Shown here: in pieces, positions 10,074 to 18,390 of the stretch
How the letters are laid out: every line of letters starts with the position of its first letter
Numbering within the stretch: the stretch's first letter is position 1
Assembly: GCF_027587205.1 (NCBI RefSeq)
Contig: NZ_JAPDOD010000019.1
Span: 94,281-158,280, forward strand
DNA length: 64,000 bases
Reading direction: 5' to 3'
From: Solirubrobacter ginsenosidimutans
GTDB lineage: Bacteria > Actinomycetota > Thermoleophilia > Solirubrobacterales > Solirubrobacteraceae
Program-made: the position numbers and the translations under genes
Notes under the pieces: model-generated
What the model was told of the DNA's origin: nothing
The model's input: the letters and a program-made list of their open reading frames with translations, nothing else
Database searches by the model: none

Positions 10074-11126
10074 ATGGACGATGCGTACCGACTCCCCGCC
10101 GACGACCGCCTCGTCGCGGCGCAAGACAACGCGCTCGCGACCGAGCTCGCCGGCAGCACCCGCGACGCCTTCGAGGTGCTGCTGTTCGAGGTCAAACGGG
10201 TCATCGTCGGCCAGGATGCGATGGTCGAGCGCGTGCTGGTCGCGCTGCTCACCGGCGGGCATGTCCTGCTCGAAGGCGTGCCGGGCCTGGCCAAGACGCT
10301 GACGGTCAGCACGCTCGCGCGCGCGCTGAGCGGCAGCTTCGCGCGCGTGCAGTTCACCCCCGATCTCGTGCCCTCCGACATCGTCGGCACGCGCGTCTAC
10401 CGTCCGCAGGACGGCGAGTTCGACGTCGAGCTCGGGCCGGTGTTCACGAACCTACTGCTGGCGGACGAGATCAACCGCGCGCCCGCGAAGGTGCAATCCG
10501 CGCTGCTCGAGGTCATGCAGGAGCGCCAGGTCACCATCGCCGGGCGGACGCACCGCGTACCCGATCCGTTCCTCGTCCTGGCCACGCAGAACCCGATCGA
10601 GAACGAGGGCACCTACCCGCTGCCGGAGGCGCAGCTCGACCGCTTCCTGCTGAAGATCGTCGTCGGCCACCTCGACCCGACGGAGGAGACCGCCGTCCTC
10701 AACCGATCGCTGGCGCCGACGCCGGTGGTGCGGCCCATGCTGTCGCTCGACGACCTGGTCGCGTTCCAGCGTGTCACGCGCGAGGTGTACGTCGATCCGC
10801 GGATCTGCGCATACGTCGTGGGGCTGGTGAACGCCACACGCGCCCCGGCCGAGCACGGTCTCGGCGGGATCGCGCCTTACATCGCGCATGGCGCATCGCC
10901 GCGCGGCGCGATCGGGCTCGTCCACGCCGCGCGCGCGCTCGCCCTATTGCGTGGGCGCGGCTATGTCGTCGGTCGCGACATCACGCACCTCGTCCACGAC
11001 GTCCTGCGCCACCGGATCGTGTTGAGCTACGACGCGCTCGCCGACGGAGTGACCGCCGACGAACTCCTTGCCGCGGTGCTGGAAGCGTTGGCGCCGCCGC
11101 AGGTCGAACTCACGGCGGCGGCATGA
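10074..11126 (+). CDS. MoxR-family AAA+ ATPase
   Basis: A 350-residue AAA+ chaperone-like ATPase. Walker A GVPGLAKT is at about residues 68-75, Walker [10 protein letters not shown] near 130, and sensor region [11 protein letters not shown] and the arginine-containing QLDRFLLK follow. MoxR proteins work with DUF58 and VWA proteins in assembly or metal insertion of envelope or periplasmic complexes. An ATG at 10062 is possible, but GGAGGT at 10064-10069 is placed to serve the ATG at 10074. The stop overlaps the DUF58 start (ATGA), so the three downstream genes are one operon. Confidence 0.93.
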   Translation: MDDAYRLPADDRLVAAQDNALATELAGSTRDAFEVLLFEVKRVIVGQDAMVERVLVALLTGGHVLLEGVPGLAKTLTVSTLARALSGSFARVQFTPDLVPSDIVGTRVYRPQDGEFDVELGPVFTNLLLADEINRAPAKVQSALLEVMQERQVTIAGRTHRVPDPFLVLATQNPIENEGTYPLPEAQLDRFLLKIVVGHLDPTEETAVLNRSLAPTPVVRPMLSLDDLVAFQRVTREVYVDPRICAYVVGLVNATRAPAEHGLGGIAPYIAHGASPRGAIGLVHAARALALLRGRGYVVGRDITHLVHDVLRHRIVLSYDALADGVTADELLAAVLEALAPPQVELTAAA

Positions 11127-12049
11127 GCACCGCGCTGCGACCCGGGCGGTTGGGACCCGGGCCGATCCAGCCCGCGCTGGTCGACGCGCTCGACCTCGCG
11201 CTGGTGCGCCGCGTCAGCGGGCTCATGCCCGGCGAGCGCCCGGCTGCGCTGCCGGGCGCGGGGAGCGAGCTCGAGCAACTGCGAGCGTACGCGTACGGTG
11301 ACGACGTCCGCCACCTCGACCCGGCGGCGACCGCCCGCACGGGCGAGCCCCACGTGCGTGTCCACGTCGCCGAACGCGAGCTCGAGACGTGGATCGTGCT
11401 CGATGCCACGCCCTCGATGGAGTTCGGCACGGCCGACCGCAGCAAGGCAGACGTGGCCGAGGGCGTCGCGCTCGTGGTCGGCCGGCTCGGCGGCCGCCGC
11501 GGCAACCGGCTCGGCCTGGTCGTCGCCGGCGAGCGTGTGCGGCTGCTGCCGCCGCACCAGGGCCGGACGGGCCAGACGCAGCTCCTGCTCGCCCTGCGCG
11601 GTGAGCGCTGCCCCGACCGCTCGGCGACCGCCGAGCTGTCCGACGCACTCATGACGTGCGACCGTGTCGCGAACCGCCGCGGTCTGGTCGTCGTCGTGTC
11701 CGACTTCCTCGGCGACACGGCGTGGGCCGCGCCGCTCGGGCGGCTCGCCGCCCGCCATGCCGTGCTCGCCGTGGAGGTCCGCGATCCGCGCGAGGATGAG
11801 CTGCCCGCAGTGGGTCACGTCTCCCTTCGCGATCCGGAGACGGGCGCGGAGCGTCTGGTGAACACCTCGGATGCGCGCGTCCGCGCCGCGTTCGCCGGCG
11901 CGGCCGCCGACCAACGCGAGCGCCTTGTGCGGACGCTGCGCCACGCAGGGGCTCACCATGTGGCCCTGTCGACGGGCGGGCCGTGGCTGCGCGTGTTGGC
12001 CGCGGCGTTGCGCGGACCGGTCACGCGGGCGGCTGGAGGTACGCCATGA
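11123..12049 (+). CDS. DUF58 (VWA-like) protein, MoxR partner
   Basis: A 308-residue protein of the DUF58 family. The conserved RAYAYGDDVRHLDP block near residue 60 and the VWA-like strand WIVLDATPSMEFG near residue 95 are family hallmarks; the latter keeps part of a MIDAS-type D-x-S arrangement. No membrane helix is evident, so it is probably cytosolic and bound by MoxR. It overlaps MoxR by 4 bp and the VWA gene by 4 bp. Confidence 0.88.
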   Translation: MSTALRPGRLGPGPIQPALVDALDLALVRRVSGLMPGERPAALPGAGSELEQLRAYAYGDDVRHLDPAATARTGEPHVRVHVAERELETWIVLDATPSMEFGTADRSKADVAEGVALVVGRLGGRRGNRLGLVVAGERVRLLPPHQGRTGQTQLLLALRGERCPDRSATAELSDALMTCDRVANRRGLVVVVSDFLGDTAWAAPLGRLAARHAVLAVEVRDPREDELPAVGHVSLRDPETGAERLVNTSDARVRAAFAGAAADQRERLVRTLRHAGAHHVALSTGGPWLRVLAAALRGPVTRAAGGTP

Positions 12050-12981
12050 CCTTCCAGACGCCGGCCTTGCTGGCCGTCCTGCTGCTCCCGGCGCTCGCGC
12101 TGGTCGCCTACCTGGTCTTCCAGCGGGCGCGCCGCCGGTTCAGCGTGCGCTTCACCAACCTCGACCTGCTCAACTCGGTGGTCCCGAACCAGGCGGGCTG
12201 GCGGCGCCATGTCCCGCCGACGCTCGGTCTCGCGGCGGGGATCCTGCTCGTGTTCGCGGTTGCGCGGCCGGAGACTTGGGTGCACGTGCACCGCAAGGGC
12301 GCGCAGGTCATGCTCGTCACCGACATCTCCGGCTCGATGCAGTCTCACGACGTGTCGCCGGACCGGTTGTCCGCGGCGCGGGCCGCGGCCGACGCCTTCC
12401 TGTCGCGCCTGCCGAAGGGCGCCCGTGTCGGCGCGGTGGCGTTCAACGATCGGGCGACCACCCTCACCGGGCCTACGCAGGACCGCGACGCGGTCCGCCG
12501 CGCGCTCGCCGGCCTGCAGTCGCAGGGCGGCACGGCGACCGGGGACGGCATCGACGCGGCGCTTCGGAGCCTCGGAGGCAAGGGCGGAGCGATCGTGCTG
12601 CTCTCAGACGGGTCCGCGTCCGCGGGAGTCGACCCTCTGCAGGCTGCTCGGCGCGCGGCCGCGGCGCACGTGCCCGTCTCGACCGTCGCCCTCGGCACCA
12701 AGGGAGGCGTCGTGAAGGTGACGAACAAGCGAGGGCGGGAGCGGTCGATCCCGGTGCCCCCGGACCCCGATGCGCTGCGCAAGATCGCGCGAGCCTCCGG
12801 CGGGCGCTTCGTCGGCGCCCAGGACGCCGAGAGCCTGGTGGCTTCCTACTCGCGCCTCGGCTCCACGGTCGGTGTCGAGCGCGAGCGGCGCGAGCTGACG
12901 GCGGCGTTCGCCGGGGCGGCGCTGCTGGCGCTGTCGCTGGGCGTCGGATCGTCGATCGCCTGGTTCGGGCGCTTCCCATGA
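12046..12981 (+). CDS. VWA-domain membrane protein (BatA-like)
   Basis: A 311-residue membrane protein with two N-terminal helices (about 5-25 and 58-73), a von Willebrand A domain with an intact MIDAS motif DISGS (D93, S95, S97) and LLSDGSASAG, and a C-terminal helix near residues 285-305. This matches BatA-type proteins in MoxR operons, whose VWA domain faces the outside and coordinates a divalent metal. The ATG at 12046 overlaps the DUF58 stop. A strong hairpin follows 7 bp after the stop. Confidence 0.9.
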   Translation: MTFQTPALLAVLLLPALALVAYLVFQRARRRFSVRFTNLDLLNSVVPNQAGWRRHVPPTLGLAAGILLVFAVARPETWVHVHRKGAQVMLVTDISGSMQSHDVSPDRLSAARAAADAFLSRLPKGARVGAVAFNDRATTLTGPTQDRDAVRRALAGLQSQGGTATGDGIDAALRSLGGKGGAIVLLSDGSASAGVDPLQAARRAAAAHVPVSTVALGTKGGVVKVTNKRGRERSIPVPPDPDALRKIARASGGRFVGAQDAESLVASYSRLGSTVGVERERRELTAAFAGAALLALSLGVGSSIAWFGRFP

Positions 12982-12987
12982 ACGGGC

Positions 12988-13019
12988 AGAGGCCCCGGCG
13001 ACGAGTCGCCGGGGCCTCT
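12988..13019. terminator. Bidirectional rho-independent-type terminator
   Basis: A perfect 15-bp inverted repeat with a 2-base loop (left arm AGAGGCCCCGGCGAC) sits between the convergent VWA and repeat-protein genes and can serve both strands. Only short T runs flank it, as is usual at this GC content. Confidence 0.85.
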
Positions 13020-13046
13020 TGGTGCCGAACTTCAGTGAGCCGAGGC

Positions 13047-14708
13047 TCAGGTGCTGGAGTTCGAGTACAGCGAGCTCGAGGAGCCGTTGTCGACGTCGCC
13101 GCTGCCCCACACCTTGGTGGTGAGCGGGTTGTCGTTGCCGGCCTCGTCGGAGACGGCGCCGGACTCGATGACGACGCCCACGAGCGACTTGATGTCGGTC
13201 TTGTCGGCCTTGACGTAGACCTTCTTGTTGTCGATCGAGAGGATGCGATCGGCCTCGACCAGGCGGTTGTCGCTGGTGGCGAGGTAGATGCCCGACGCGT
13301 CGGTCGTGTTGTCACCATCGTCGAGCTTCTCGTCGAAGGTGAGCGTGATCCGACGGTCGTCGGCGTTCTTGGACACGCTGACCAGGTCCGGACCGGTGGT
13401 ACGGCCGGAGCGGGTGACGTTCGATGAGCGGACGCTGACCGCGCCGATCGTCGGCGTGTCGCCGTCCGAGCTGTCGCTCGTGTTATCGCCGTTGGCCGAG
13501 TCATCGGACGAGTTGATCGCCGCGAGGACGATGTCCTTCGGATAGTCCTCGATGTCGCGCGAGAAGCTCGCGTGAACCTCATCGCCGTCCGTGGTGATGT
13601 CGTCGGCCTGGATCTCCGTCCCGTCGTTGGTGTACAGGAGGAAGTCAGACGCGCTCAGGTTGTCGACGTTCTCGTCGAACTTGTAGGTGTACTCCGTGTC
13701 CGAGCTGTCGCGGCTGACGCTGGTCAGGTCCGCGGCGTCCGTGCGGCCGCTGGTCGTGCCCAGCACGTTCGCGGTGCCGGAGGCGTCCTGGATGGCGCCG
13801 CCCGTGACCACGAACCGCTGCGCGGTGTCGACCTGGTCGTTCGTGTTGAACGAGACGGTCACCGTCTTGTTGTAGACCGAGACCACGTTCGAGCCGGTGT
13901 GGTAGCCGCCCGCCTTCGAGTAGAACCCGAAGTCCCCGGCGTTGCCGGAGCCCTTCTCGAGGTTCTCGTCGAAGATGAACTGCGCCCGGTTGAGGTTCTT
14001 CGAGAGCTTCACGCGGACCAGGTCAGGGCCGGACGTGCGGTTGTTCGTGCTGCGAGCGTTGTCGAGCGAGACGGAGTCCGCGATGTTCTTCTGGCCGTCG
14101 CGGTTCTTGACCACGCCGCCCTCGACGGCAGCCACCGTGTAGCTCTTGAGGTCGGTGCCGTTCTCGAAGCCGGCGATGACGCAGTTGTCGTGGTTCTCGT
14201 CGAGGCGCACGTTAGTGGCCTCCACACCATTGCCCGAATCGGGGCCGAGGACGGCGAACTGGCTCGCCTCGCCCTTGTTGAGGCTCTGGATGCCGTCCTT
14301 GAAGCAGTAGCGGGTGTACTCCTCCTCGGAGTCGTTGACGTTCTGCCGGAGGACCTTGGCGGAGCTCAGGCGGTTGCCGGCGTCCACGTTCTCCGTGTCG
14401 CCGACGCCGTCGAGGACGGTGCCGCCGCCGTTGTCGGAGCCGTTGGAACCGATGCTGCCCTCCGAGTCGTCCGAGCTGGAGTCGTCGGTGCTGCTGCTAG
14501 AGCTGTCGCCCCAGGTCGAGTCGTCGTCCGAGGTCGAGCTGTCCGACGTCTTGCTCGAGTCCGGCGTCGCGGTCGCGGTCGCCGTCGCTGTCGCTGTCTT
14601 GTCGGCGGCCTGCGCCATGTCGCGTGAGCCGCTGGTCGCGACGGCGATCGCCGTGATGAGCAGCGCGATCACGATCGTGAGGGTTACTGCGTAGCGTCGC
14701 ATGGTCAT
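13047..14708 (-). CDS. Secreted Asp/Ser-rich protein with tandem beta-domain repeats
   Basis: A 553-residue exported protein. The start at 14708 (MTMRRYAV) has ACCTCC on the plus strand (GGAGGT in sense) 10 bp upstream. It has a Sec signal, with hydrophobic core LTIVIALLITAIAVA and likely cleavage after AQA, then a TATATATATAT stretch and a long Ser/Asp linker. Four roughly 100-residue units follow. The last three share the pattern GPDL/ADL-V-V...-FDE(N/K)-L...-GAV/AI-D and resemble Ig-like or SwmB-type beta-sandwich repeats; the first is degenerate. Acidic low-complexity linkers separate them. There is no sortase or membrane anchor at the C-terminus. Likely an extracellular matrix or adhesion protein; binding partner unknown. 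Confidence 0.75.
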   Translation of the reverse strand: MTMRRYAVTLTIVIALLITAIAVATSGSRDMAQAADKTATATATATATPDSSKTSDSSTSDDDSTWGDSSSSSTDDSSSDDSEGSIGSNGSDNGGGTVLDGVGDTENVDAGNRLSSAKVLRQNVNDSEEEYTRYCFKDGIQSLNKGEASQFAVLGPDSGNGVEATNVRLDENHDNCVIAGFENGTDLKSYTVAAVEGGVVKNRDGQKNIADSVSLDNARSTNNRTSGPDLVRVKLSKNLNRAQFIFDENLEKGSGNAGDFGFYSKAGGYHTGSNVVSVYNKTVTVSFNTNDQVDTAQRFVVTGGAIQDASGTANVLGTTSGRTDAADLTSVSRDSSDTEYTYKFDENVDNLSASDFLLYTNDGTEIQADDITTDGDEVHASFSRDIEDYPKDIVLAAINSSDDSANGDNTSDSSDGDTPTIGAVSVRSSNVTRSGRTTGPDLVSVSKNADDRRITLTFDEKLDDGDNTTDASGIYLATSDNRLVEADRILSIDNKKVYVKADKTDIKSLVGVVIESGAVSDEAGNDNPLTTKVWGSGDVDNGSSSSLYSNSST

Positions 14709-14758
14709 GCGGTTAAGCACCTCCGTTGGTTGGGGATGAGCAACGCAGTCCGAGGTTG

Positions 14759-14782
14759 GGCGGGCGGCGGCGCTCGCCCGCC
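14759..14782. repeat. GC-rich inverted repeat upstream of the repeat-protein gene
   Basis: GGCGGGCG and CGCCCGCC form an 8-bp stem with an 8-base loop in the 172-bp divergent intergenic region. It could be a regulatory hairpin or chance GC-rich structure. Confidence 0.3.
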
Positions 14783-14880
14783 TGCCCGAACGGGTGGACC
14801 GCGCTACGCCAACGGCGGGGAGTCGGGGTCCGGTGTCACGCGCACGATTTCCGTACTCAACAAAGCGGAGATGGAGATCG

Positions 14881-15183
14881 ATGACACCGGGGCGAGCAGA
14901 GGCATATGGGCGGATCATGGAGGCGCTGGAGACGTGCTTCGGGCGCGCCAGGGTCGAGGAGGTCGCGCGTATCCGCGAGGCGTGCGACGCGCTCGTGTTC
15001 GCGCGCGCGGCCTCGCTGCACGATCGGTACGCGCTCAGCGAGGCGATCGTCACGCTGGCCGACCTCGTGGAGCGCGGCTGCATCGGCAGTCAGCTGGCCA
15101 CTGCGATGGTCGACGACATCGGCCGCTGCGCTCCAATCAGGCCTACAAGCCCCGACGACGACGCGACGAGCACGTTCGTATGA
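14881..15183 (+). CDS. Hypothetical protein, 100 aa
   Basis: I do not recognise this protein. It is short, Ala-rich and predicted helical (ARVEEVARIREACDALVFARAASLHDRYALSEAIVTLADLVERG), with no membrane helix. The ATG at 14881 has GGAG about 7 bp upstream, which is why I choose it over the longer frame. The next gene begins inside its stop codon (ATGA), and together the three genes to 16147 make a small operon divergent from the secreted repeat protein. Confidence 0.6.
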   Translation: MTPGRAEAYGRIMEALETCFGRARVEEVARIREACDALVFARAASLHDRYALSEAIVTLADLVERGCIGSQLATAMVDDIGRCAPIRPTSPDDDATSTFV

Positions 15184-15581
15184 CCGAGCCGACGACCACG
15201 GAGCTCCTGGCCGCGGCGGTGGCGCGCCTGCCGCGTCCGCTGAGCGCGGCGATGCTCGCCGCCGTCACGCGAGAGCGCATCATCACCGGGGCCTACGCCG
15301 ACGGCCACGGGATGTGCCCGCTGCTCGGCGCGCACCGCTACGGCGTGCGCGAGAACGGCCCAGGCTTCGCCGAAGCGTGGGACCGCTTCTGCGGGAGCCG
15401 TCGTGGCAAGCGCCGGGACGCCACGGACGCCGAGCGCGCGCTCCTGATCGGGCTGCTGAAAGCCAGCCTGTTCGGACATCATGGCGGCGCAAAGCGGCCG
15501 GCGCCGCCGCCGGCGCCACTGCCCGATCGTCTGCCGACGCCGCCGCAGGTCGCGGAGCGCCTGATCGAGGCCGGCACGTGA
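15180..15581 (+). CDS. Hypothetical protein, 133 aa
   Basis: Unrecognised. The N-terminal half is helical and includes GHGMCPLLGAHRYGVREN and EAWDRFCGSRRGK, which contain conserved-looking Cys, His and Trp residues. The C-terminal third is Pro/Ala-rich. The ATG overlaps the stop of the preceding gene and the next gene's GTG overlaps its stop, so expression is translationally coupled. Confidence 0.6.
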   Translation: MTEPTTTELLAAAVARLPRPLSAAMLAAVTRERIITGAYADGHGMCPLLGAHRYGVRENGPGFAEAWDRFCGSRRGKRRDATDAERALLIGLLKASLFGHHGGAKRPAPPPAPLPDRLPTPPQVAERLIEAGT

Positions 15582-16147
15582 GTCGCGAACCGCGACAGAC
15601 GCCGCGCGACGAACGCGCACAAGCCGATCCCGCGGGCGCGCCGAGCGGCCGCCTCGTCGCGCGCCCACGGCCGCGGCCCACGTCACCCATGCCGCAACGC
15701 GAGGTCGCCGACGGCGACCGCGACGCGACGGCCGCGGAGCTCGCAGCCCTGCGCGCGCACCTGCTTCGGTTCGCGGTGACCCTGCCTGCTGTCGCGATCG
15801 GCGACAGTCGGCTCGACGCCGACGCCGCCGGGCTCTTCGTCCGGTTGCCGCTCGACGGCGGCGCCGGCGTCGAGATGCGTGAGTTCGCCACCGTGCGCAA
15901 CCGGCCGCGCTGGAGCGTGAGCGTGCTTCTTCCCGTGGGCGCCGCCGCCGAGTTCCAGCGGCTCGGCTGGGGGCGCTCCCGGCCCGCCGACGAGTCCGGA
16001 CCGCTTCTCCTCGAATTGATGCGGCCACGGCACCAGGCCGACATCTCACCGCTGCGGCGCGTCATCGCCACCGCGCACCGGGTCGCCGGCGGTGCTCAGG
16101 AGCCAAACCGGCACCCCACGCCGCGAACGGTCCGGAGCTTCAGATAG
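15578..16147 (+). CDS. Hypothetical protein, 189 aa
   Basis: Unrecognised. The first 55 residues are Arg/Pro/Ala-rich and probably disordered. After these comes a coherent domain with alternating strands (LFVRLPLDGGAGVEMREFATVRNRPRWSVSVLLPVG) and a helical end. The GTG at 15578 overlaps the previous stop (GTGA). Third and last gene of the small operon. Confidence 0.55.
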   Translation: MSREPRQTPRDERAQADPAGAPSGRLVARPRPRPTSPMPQREVADGDRDATAAELAALRAHLLRFAVTLPAVAIGDSRLDADAAGLFVRLPLDGGAGVEMREFATVRNRPRWSVSVLLPVGAAAEFQRLGWGRSRPADESGPLLLELMRPRHQADISPLRRVIATAHRVAGGAQEPNRHPTPRTVRSFR

Positions 16148-16457
16148 GCGCGCGGCGGCCCGGTGCCGCTCACCGCTCCAGCGGGACCTCGGCGTAAGCA
16201 GGCGACGGCGAGCTCGCCTGCCGCGACGAAACCTCGTAGGCGCGCCGAGCGCCTCGCGCAACGGTCTCGAGCGGGTCGCGATGCCACGCATGGCAGGTGT
16301 TATCGCGTCCGCATGACCGAAGCGATCGGATTCGGCGTGGCATCGACGCGCGAGTTCGGCATCGCCGTGCCGCCCGTCGAGATCGCGCCGGCCGAGCGGG
16401 GGACGGGCTGACGTCCGAGCCGGTCGGGCTGGCGCCAACCCCTCGCCGGCGTCAGGC
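16148..16457 (+). other. Intergenic region with a possible 32-aa reading frame
   Basis: No clear gene lies between the converging small operon and phosphatase operon. An ATG at 16313 opens a 32-codon frame (MTEAIGFGVASTREFGIAV...) to 16411 with less Arg than chance frames here, but it has no clear ribosome binding site. The palindrome GGCGAGCTCGCC lies near 16208. Confidence 0.25.
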
Positions 16458-16595
16458 TCAGCGCCCGCGTGGTGGCTCGCACAGCACGAGCCGGCCGCGC
16501 GCGAGCGCGTGTGCGATCCGCTTCGCGCGCTCGACCTGCGCGGACGTGTAGTGCGCCGGGTCTTTCAGCGTTTCGACGCGGATCGGAGCGGACAT
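16458..16595 (-). CDS. Small hypothetical protein, 45 aa
   Basis: A short frame starting at an ATG that overlaps the phosphatase stop (TGATG): MSAPIRVETLKDPAHYTSAQVERAKRIAHAL and a tail LVLCEPPRGR. The amphipathic helix and the coupling suggest a real small gene. Function unknown; it might modulate or accompany the phosphatase. Confidence 0.5.
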   Translation of the reverse strand: MSAPIRVETLKDPAHYTSAQVERAKRIAHALARGRLVLCEPPRGR

Positions 16596-17419
16596 CACGC
16601 GGCCAGGGCGAGGGTCGCCGCCTGGCTGGCTCGCGTCAGCCGGACCACGGTCACGTCGTCGTGCGCCTTCTCTGCCGCACGCCAAAGGTGCCTGCGCCGC
16701 TGTTCCCACGCGCGCAGCCCTTCGAGCCAGCCGGCGAGGTCGCCGAGCGCGCGCTCGACGAGGCGAGCGCCGTCGCTGGCCACCACGAGCTCCGTGACGC
16801 CGGTCAAGCTGAAGCTGCGCAGGGCGGGCTGCGGGAAGCGACCGAGCGCGGTGGACGTCCACGCGTCCGCGCGTCCGAGGAAATGCTCCTCGGCGTCGTG
16901 GCGGCGATCGCGGTCCACGTGCGCGTTGCCGTCCTGCCAGCGCTGCCACGCGGCCTCCGTGGCGCGCGTCAGTGCGGTTCCGGTGCCGAGGGGCTGCCAG
17001 CCCGCTGCGGTCCGCGCCCACGCCTCGCAGTCGCCCGCGCGGACGACCTCCACCCGGCCGTCCGGGAAGACGTCCGCGGCGGTCACGCAGGTCTGGGCCT
17101 GGTCACGGGAGCGGGCGACCGCGGGATCGTGCAAGTGGCGGTTCGCCGCCAGCACCCCGTCGGTCAGCCCGCTCCCCGCGCGTTGGAGGGCGACGCGCGT
17201 GACGGCCGCCGCATACATCGGACCGGGCACACCGACCACCTCGTGGCAGCGCCGGGTCGGCGTTACGCCGTCGAGCACCGCGACGCGCAGGCGCGCCGCG
17301 GAGGGGTCGGGCCACACGAGCTGCGCGTCCTGGGACGCGTCGGAGCCCGAGGGTTGCTCCCAGGTCTCGACGAGCCAGCCCATGCTGGTCGTGACGGTCC
17401 GATGTAGTCGCGACGTCAT
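16595..17419 (-). CDS. PP2C-like serine/threonine phosphatase
   Basis: A 274-residue protein with PP2C landmarks in order: VAVLDGVT (metal Asp), VVRAGDCEAWAR (the GDS-like strand), LVVASDGARL (metal Asp), and a terminal DDVTVVRLT. Spacing matches a compact PP2C core, while the usual RxxNED start is replaced by GSDASQDAQ, so activity needs testing. The start is uncertain between the ATG at 17419 and the MGWLVE Met a dozen codons later. Followed by the 45-residue gene. Confidence 0.65.
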   Translation of the reverse strand: MTSRLHRTVTTSMGWLVETWEQPSGSDASQDAQLVWPDPSAARLRVAVLDGVTPTRRCHEVVGVPGPMYAAAVTRVALQRAGSGLTDGVLAANRHLHDPAVARSRDQAQTCVTAADVFPDGRVEVVRAGDCEAWARTAAGWQPLGTGTALTRATEAAWQRWQDGNAHVDRDRRHDAEEHFLGRADAWTSTALGRFPQPALRSFSLTGVTELVVASDGARLVERALGDLAGWLEGLRAWEQRRRHLWRAAEKAHDDVTVVRLTRASQAATLALAA

Positions 17420-17538
17420 CGCGGTGAGCTTCGTCTTCGCTGCCGCGCTCGCCGCCCGCCCGGACGGGCTGCGTGGTCCGTCCGTTGGAGCGGTCTCGGC
17501 GCCGGTGGAAGGATGCGGCGGGGCGGATCGATTTGTAG

Positions 17539-18390
17539 CTAATCAGCCGCCGGCGCAGGGGGGTTGACATCGTCGACGTAGAGGTCGACGGAGAGCTCGG
17601 CGCCTTCGACCAGGTCGTACCTGGACAGGTCGGTCAAGCCGGTTTCGATCAGGACGTCCTCGCAGAGGAATGTGTTGCCGGTGCACGCGCGGCTGTCGCG
17701 GGTGAGGATCTCGTAGGCCGAGTCGGCGTAGATCTCGGGCCGCCGTGAGCGCCGCATGGCTTCGTCGCCGCCGAGCAGGTTCTGCACCGCCGCGGTCGCG
17801 ACGAGCGTCCGAGGCCAGAGCGCATTCGAAGCGATGCCGGCCTCGCGGAGCTCTTCCGCCCAGCCGAGAGCCAGCAGCGACATCCCGTACTTGGCCAGTG
17901 TGTACGCGATGTGGCCGCCGAGCCACTTGCGGTCCAGGGTGAGCGGCGGTGAGAGCGTGAGGATGTGCGGGTTGGCGGCGTGGCGCAGATGCGGCAGGCA
18001 GGCCTTGGTGAGGACGAACGACCCTCGCACGTTGATCTGGTGCATGAGATCGAAGCCCTTGACCTCGAGCTGCTCGGTCCGCGCGAGATTGATCGCCGAG
18101 GCGTTGTTGACCACGATGTCGATGCCACCGAACCGCTCCACGGCCTGGGTGACCGCCATCTCCACTGCCGCCTCGTCACGGATGTCCCCGACGATCGGCA
18201 GGGCCGCTCCGCCGGCGGCTTCGATCTGCTCGGCGGCCGTGTAGATCGTTCCCTCCAGCCTGGGGTGCGGTTCGGCCGTCTTCGCGACGAGCGCGACGTT
18301 CGCGCCATCGCGCGCCGCGCGCACGGCGATGGCGAGGCCAATGCCGCGGCTTGCGCCCGAGATGAACATGGTCTTGCCGTCGAGCGTCAT
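17539..18390 (-). CDS. Short-chain dehydrogenase/reductase
   Basis: A 283-residue NAD(P)-dependent SDR. The cofactor motif SGASRGIG is near residue 11, NNAS follows in IVVNNASAI, and the catalytic Tyr/Lys are in YTLAKYG. It most resembles the HSDL2-like SDRs that oxidise or reduce acyl or terpenoid alcohols. Its ATG overlaps the AtuA-like stop (ATGA), so it is the last gene of the 22899-17539 operon and probably handles an alcohol, aldehyde or 3-hydroxyacyl intermediate. Confidence 0.88.
   Translation of the reverse strand: MTLDGKTMFISGASRGIGLAIAVRAARDGANVALVAKTAEPHPRLEGTIYTAAEQIEAAGGAALPIVGDIRDEAAVEMAVTQAVERFGGIDIVVNNASAINLARTEQLEVKGFDLMHQINVRGSFVLTKACLPHLRHAANPHILTLSPPLTLDRKWLGGHIAYTLAKYGMSLLALGWAEELREAGIASNALWPRTLVATAAVQNLLGGDEAMRRSRRPEIYADSAYEILTRDSRACTGNTFLCEDVLIETGLTDLSRYDLVEGAELSVDLYVDDVNPPAPAAD

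Noticed and set aside
12988..13019. Possible recombination or attachment site
   Set aside because: The perfect hairpin lies exactly between two convergent stops and is best explained as a terminator.
14560..14610. Short tandem repeat resembling a CRISPR or VNTR
   Set aside because: It is a simple run encoding Thr-Ala repeats within the secreted protein gene; the unit is 6 bp with no spacers.
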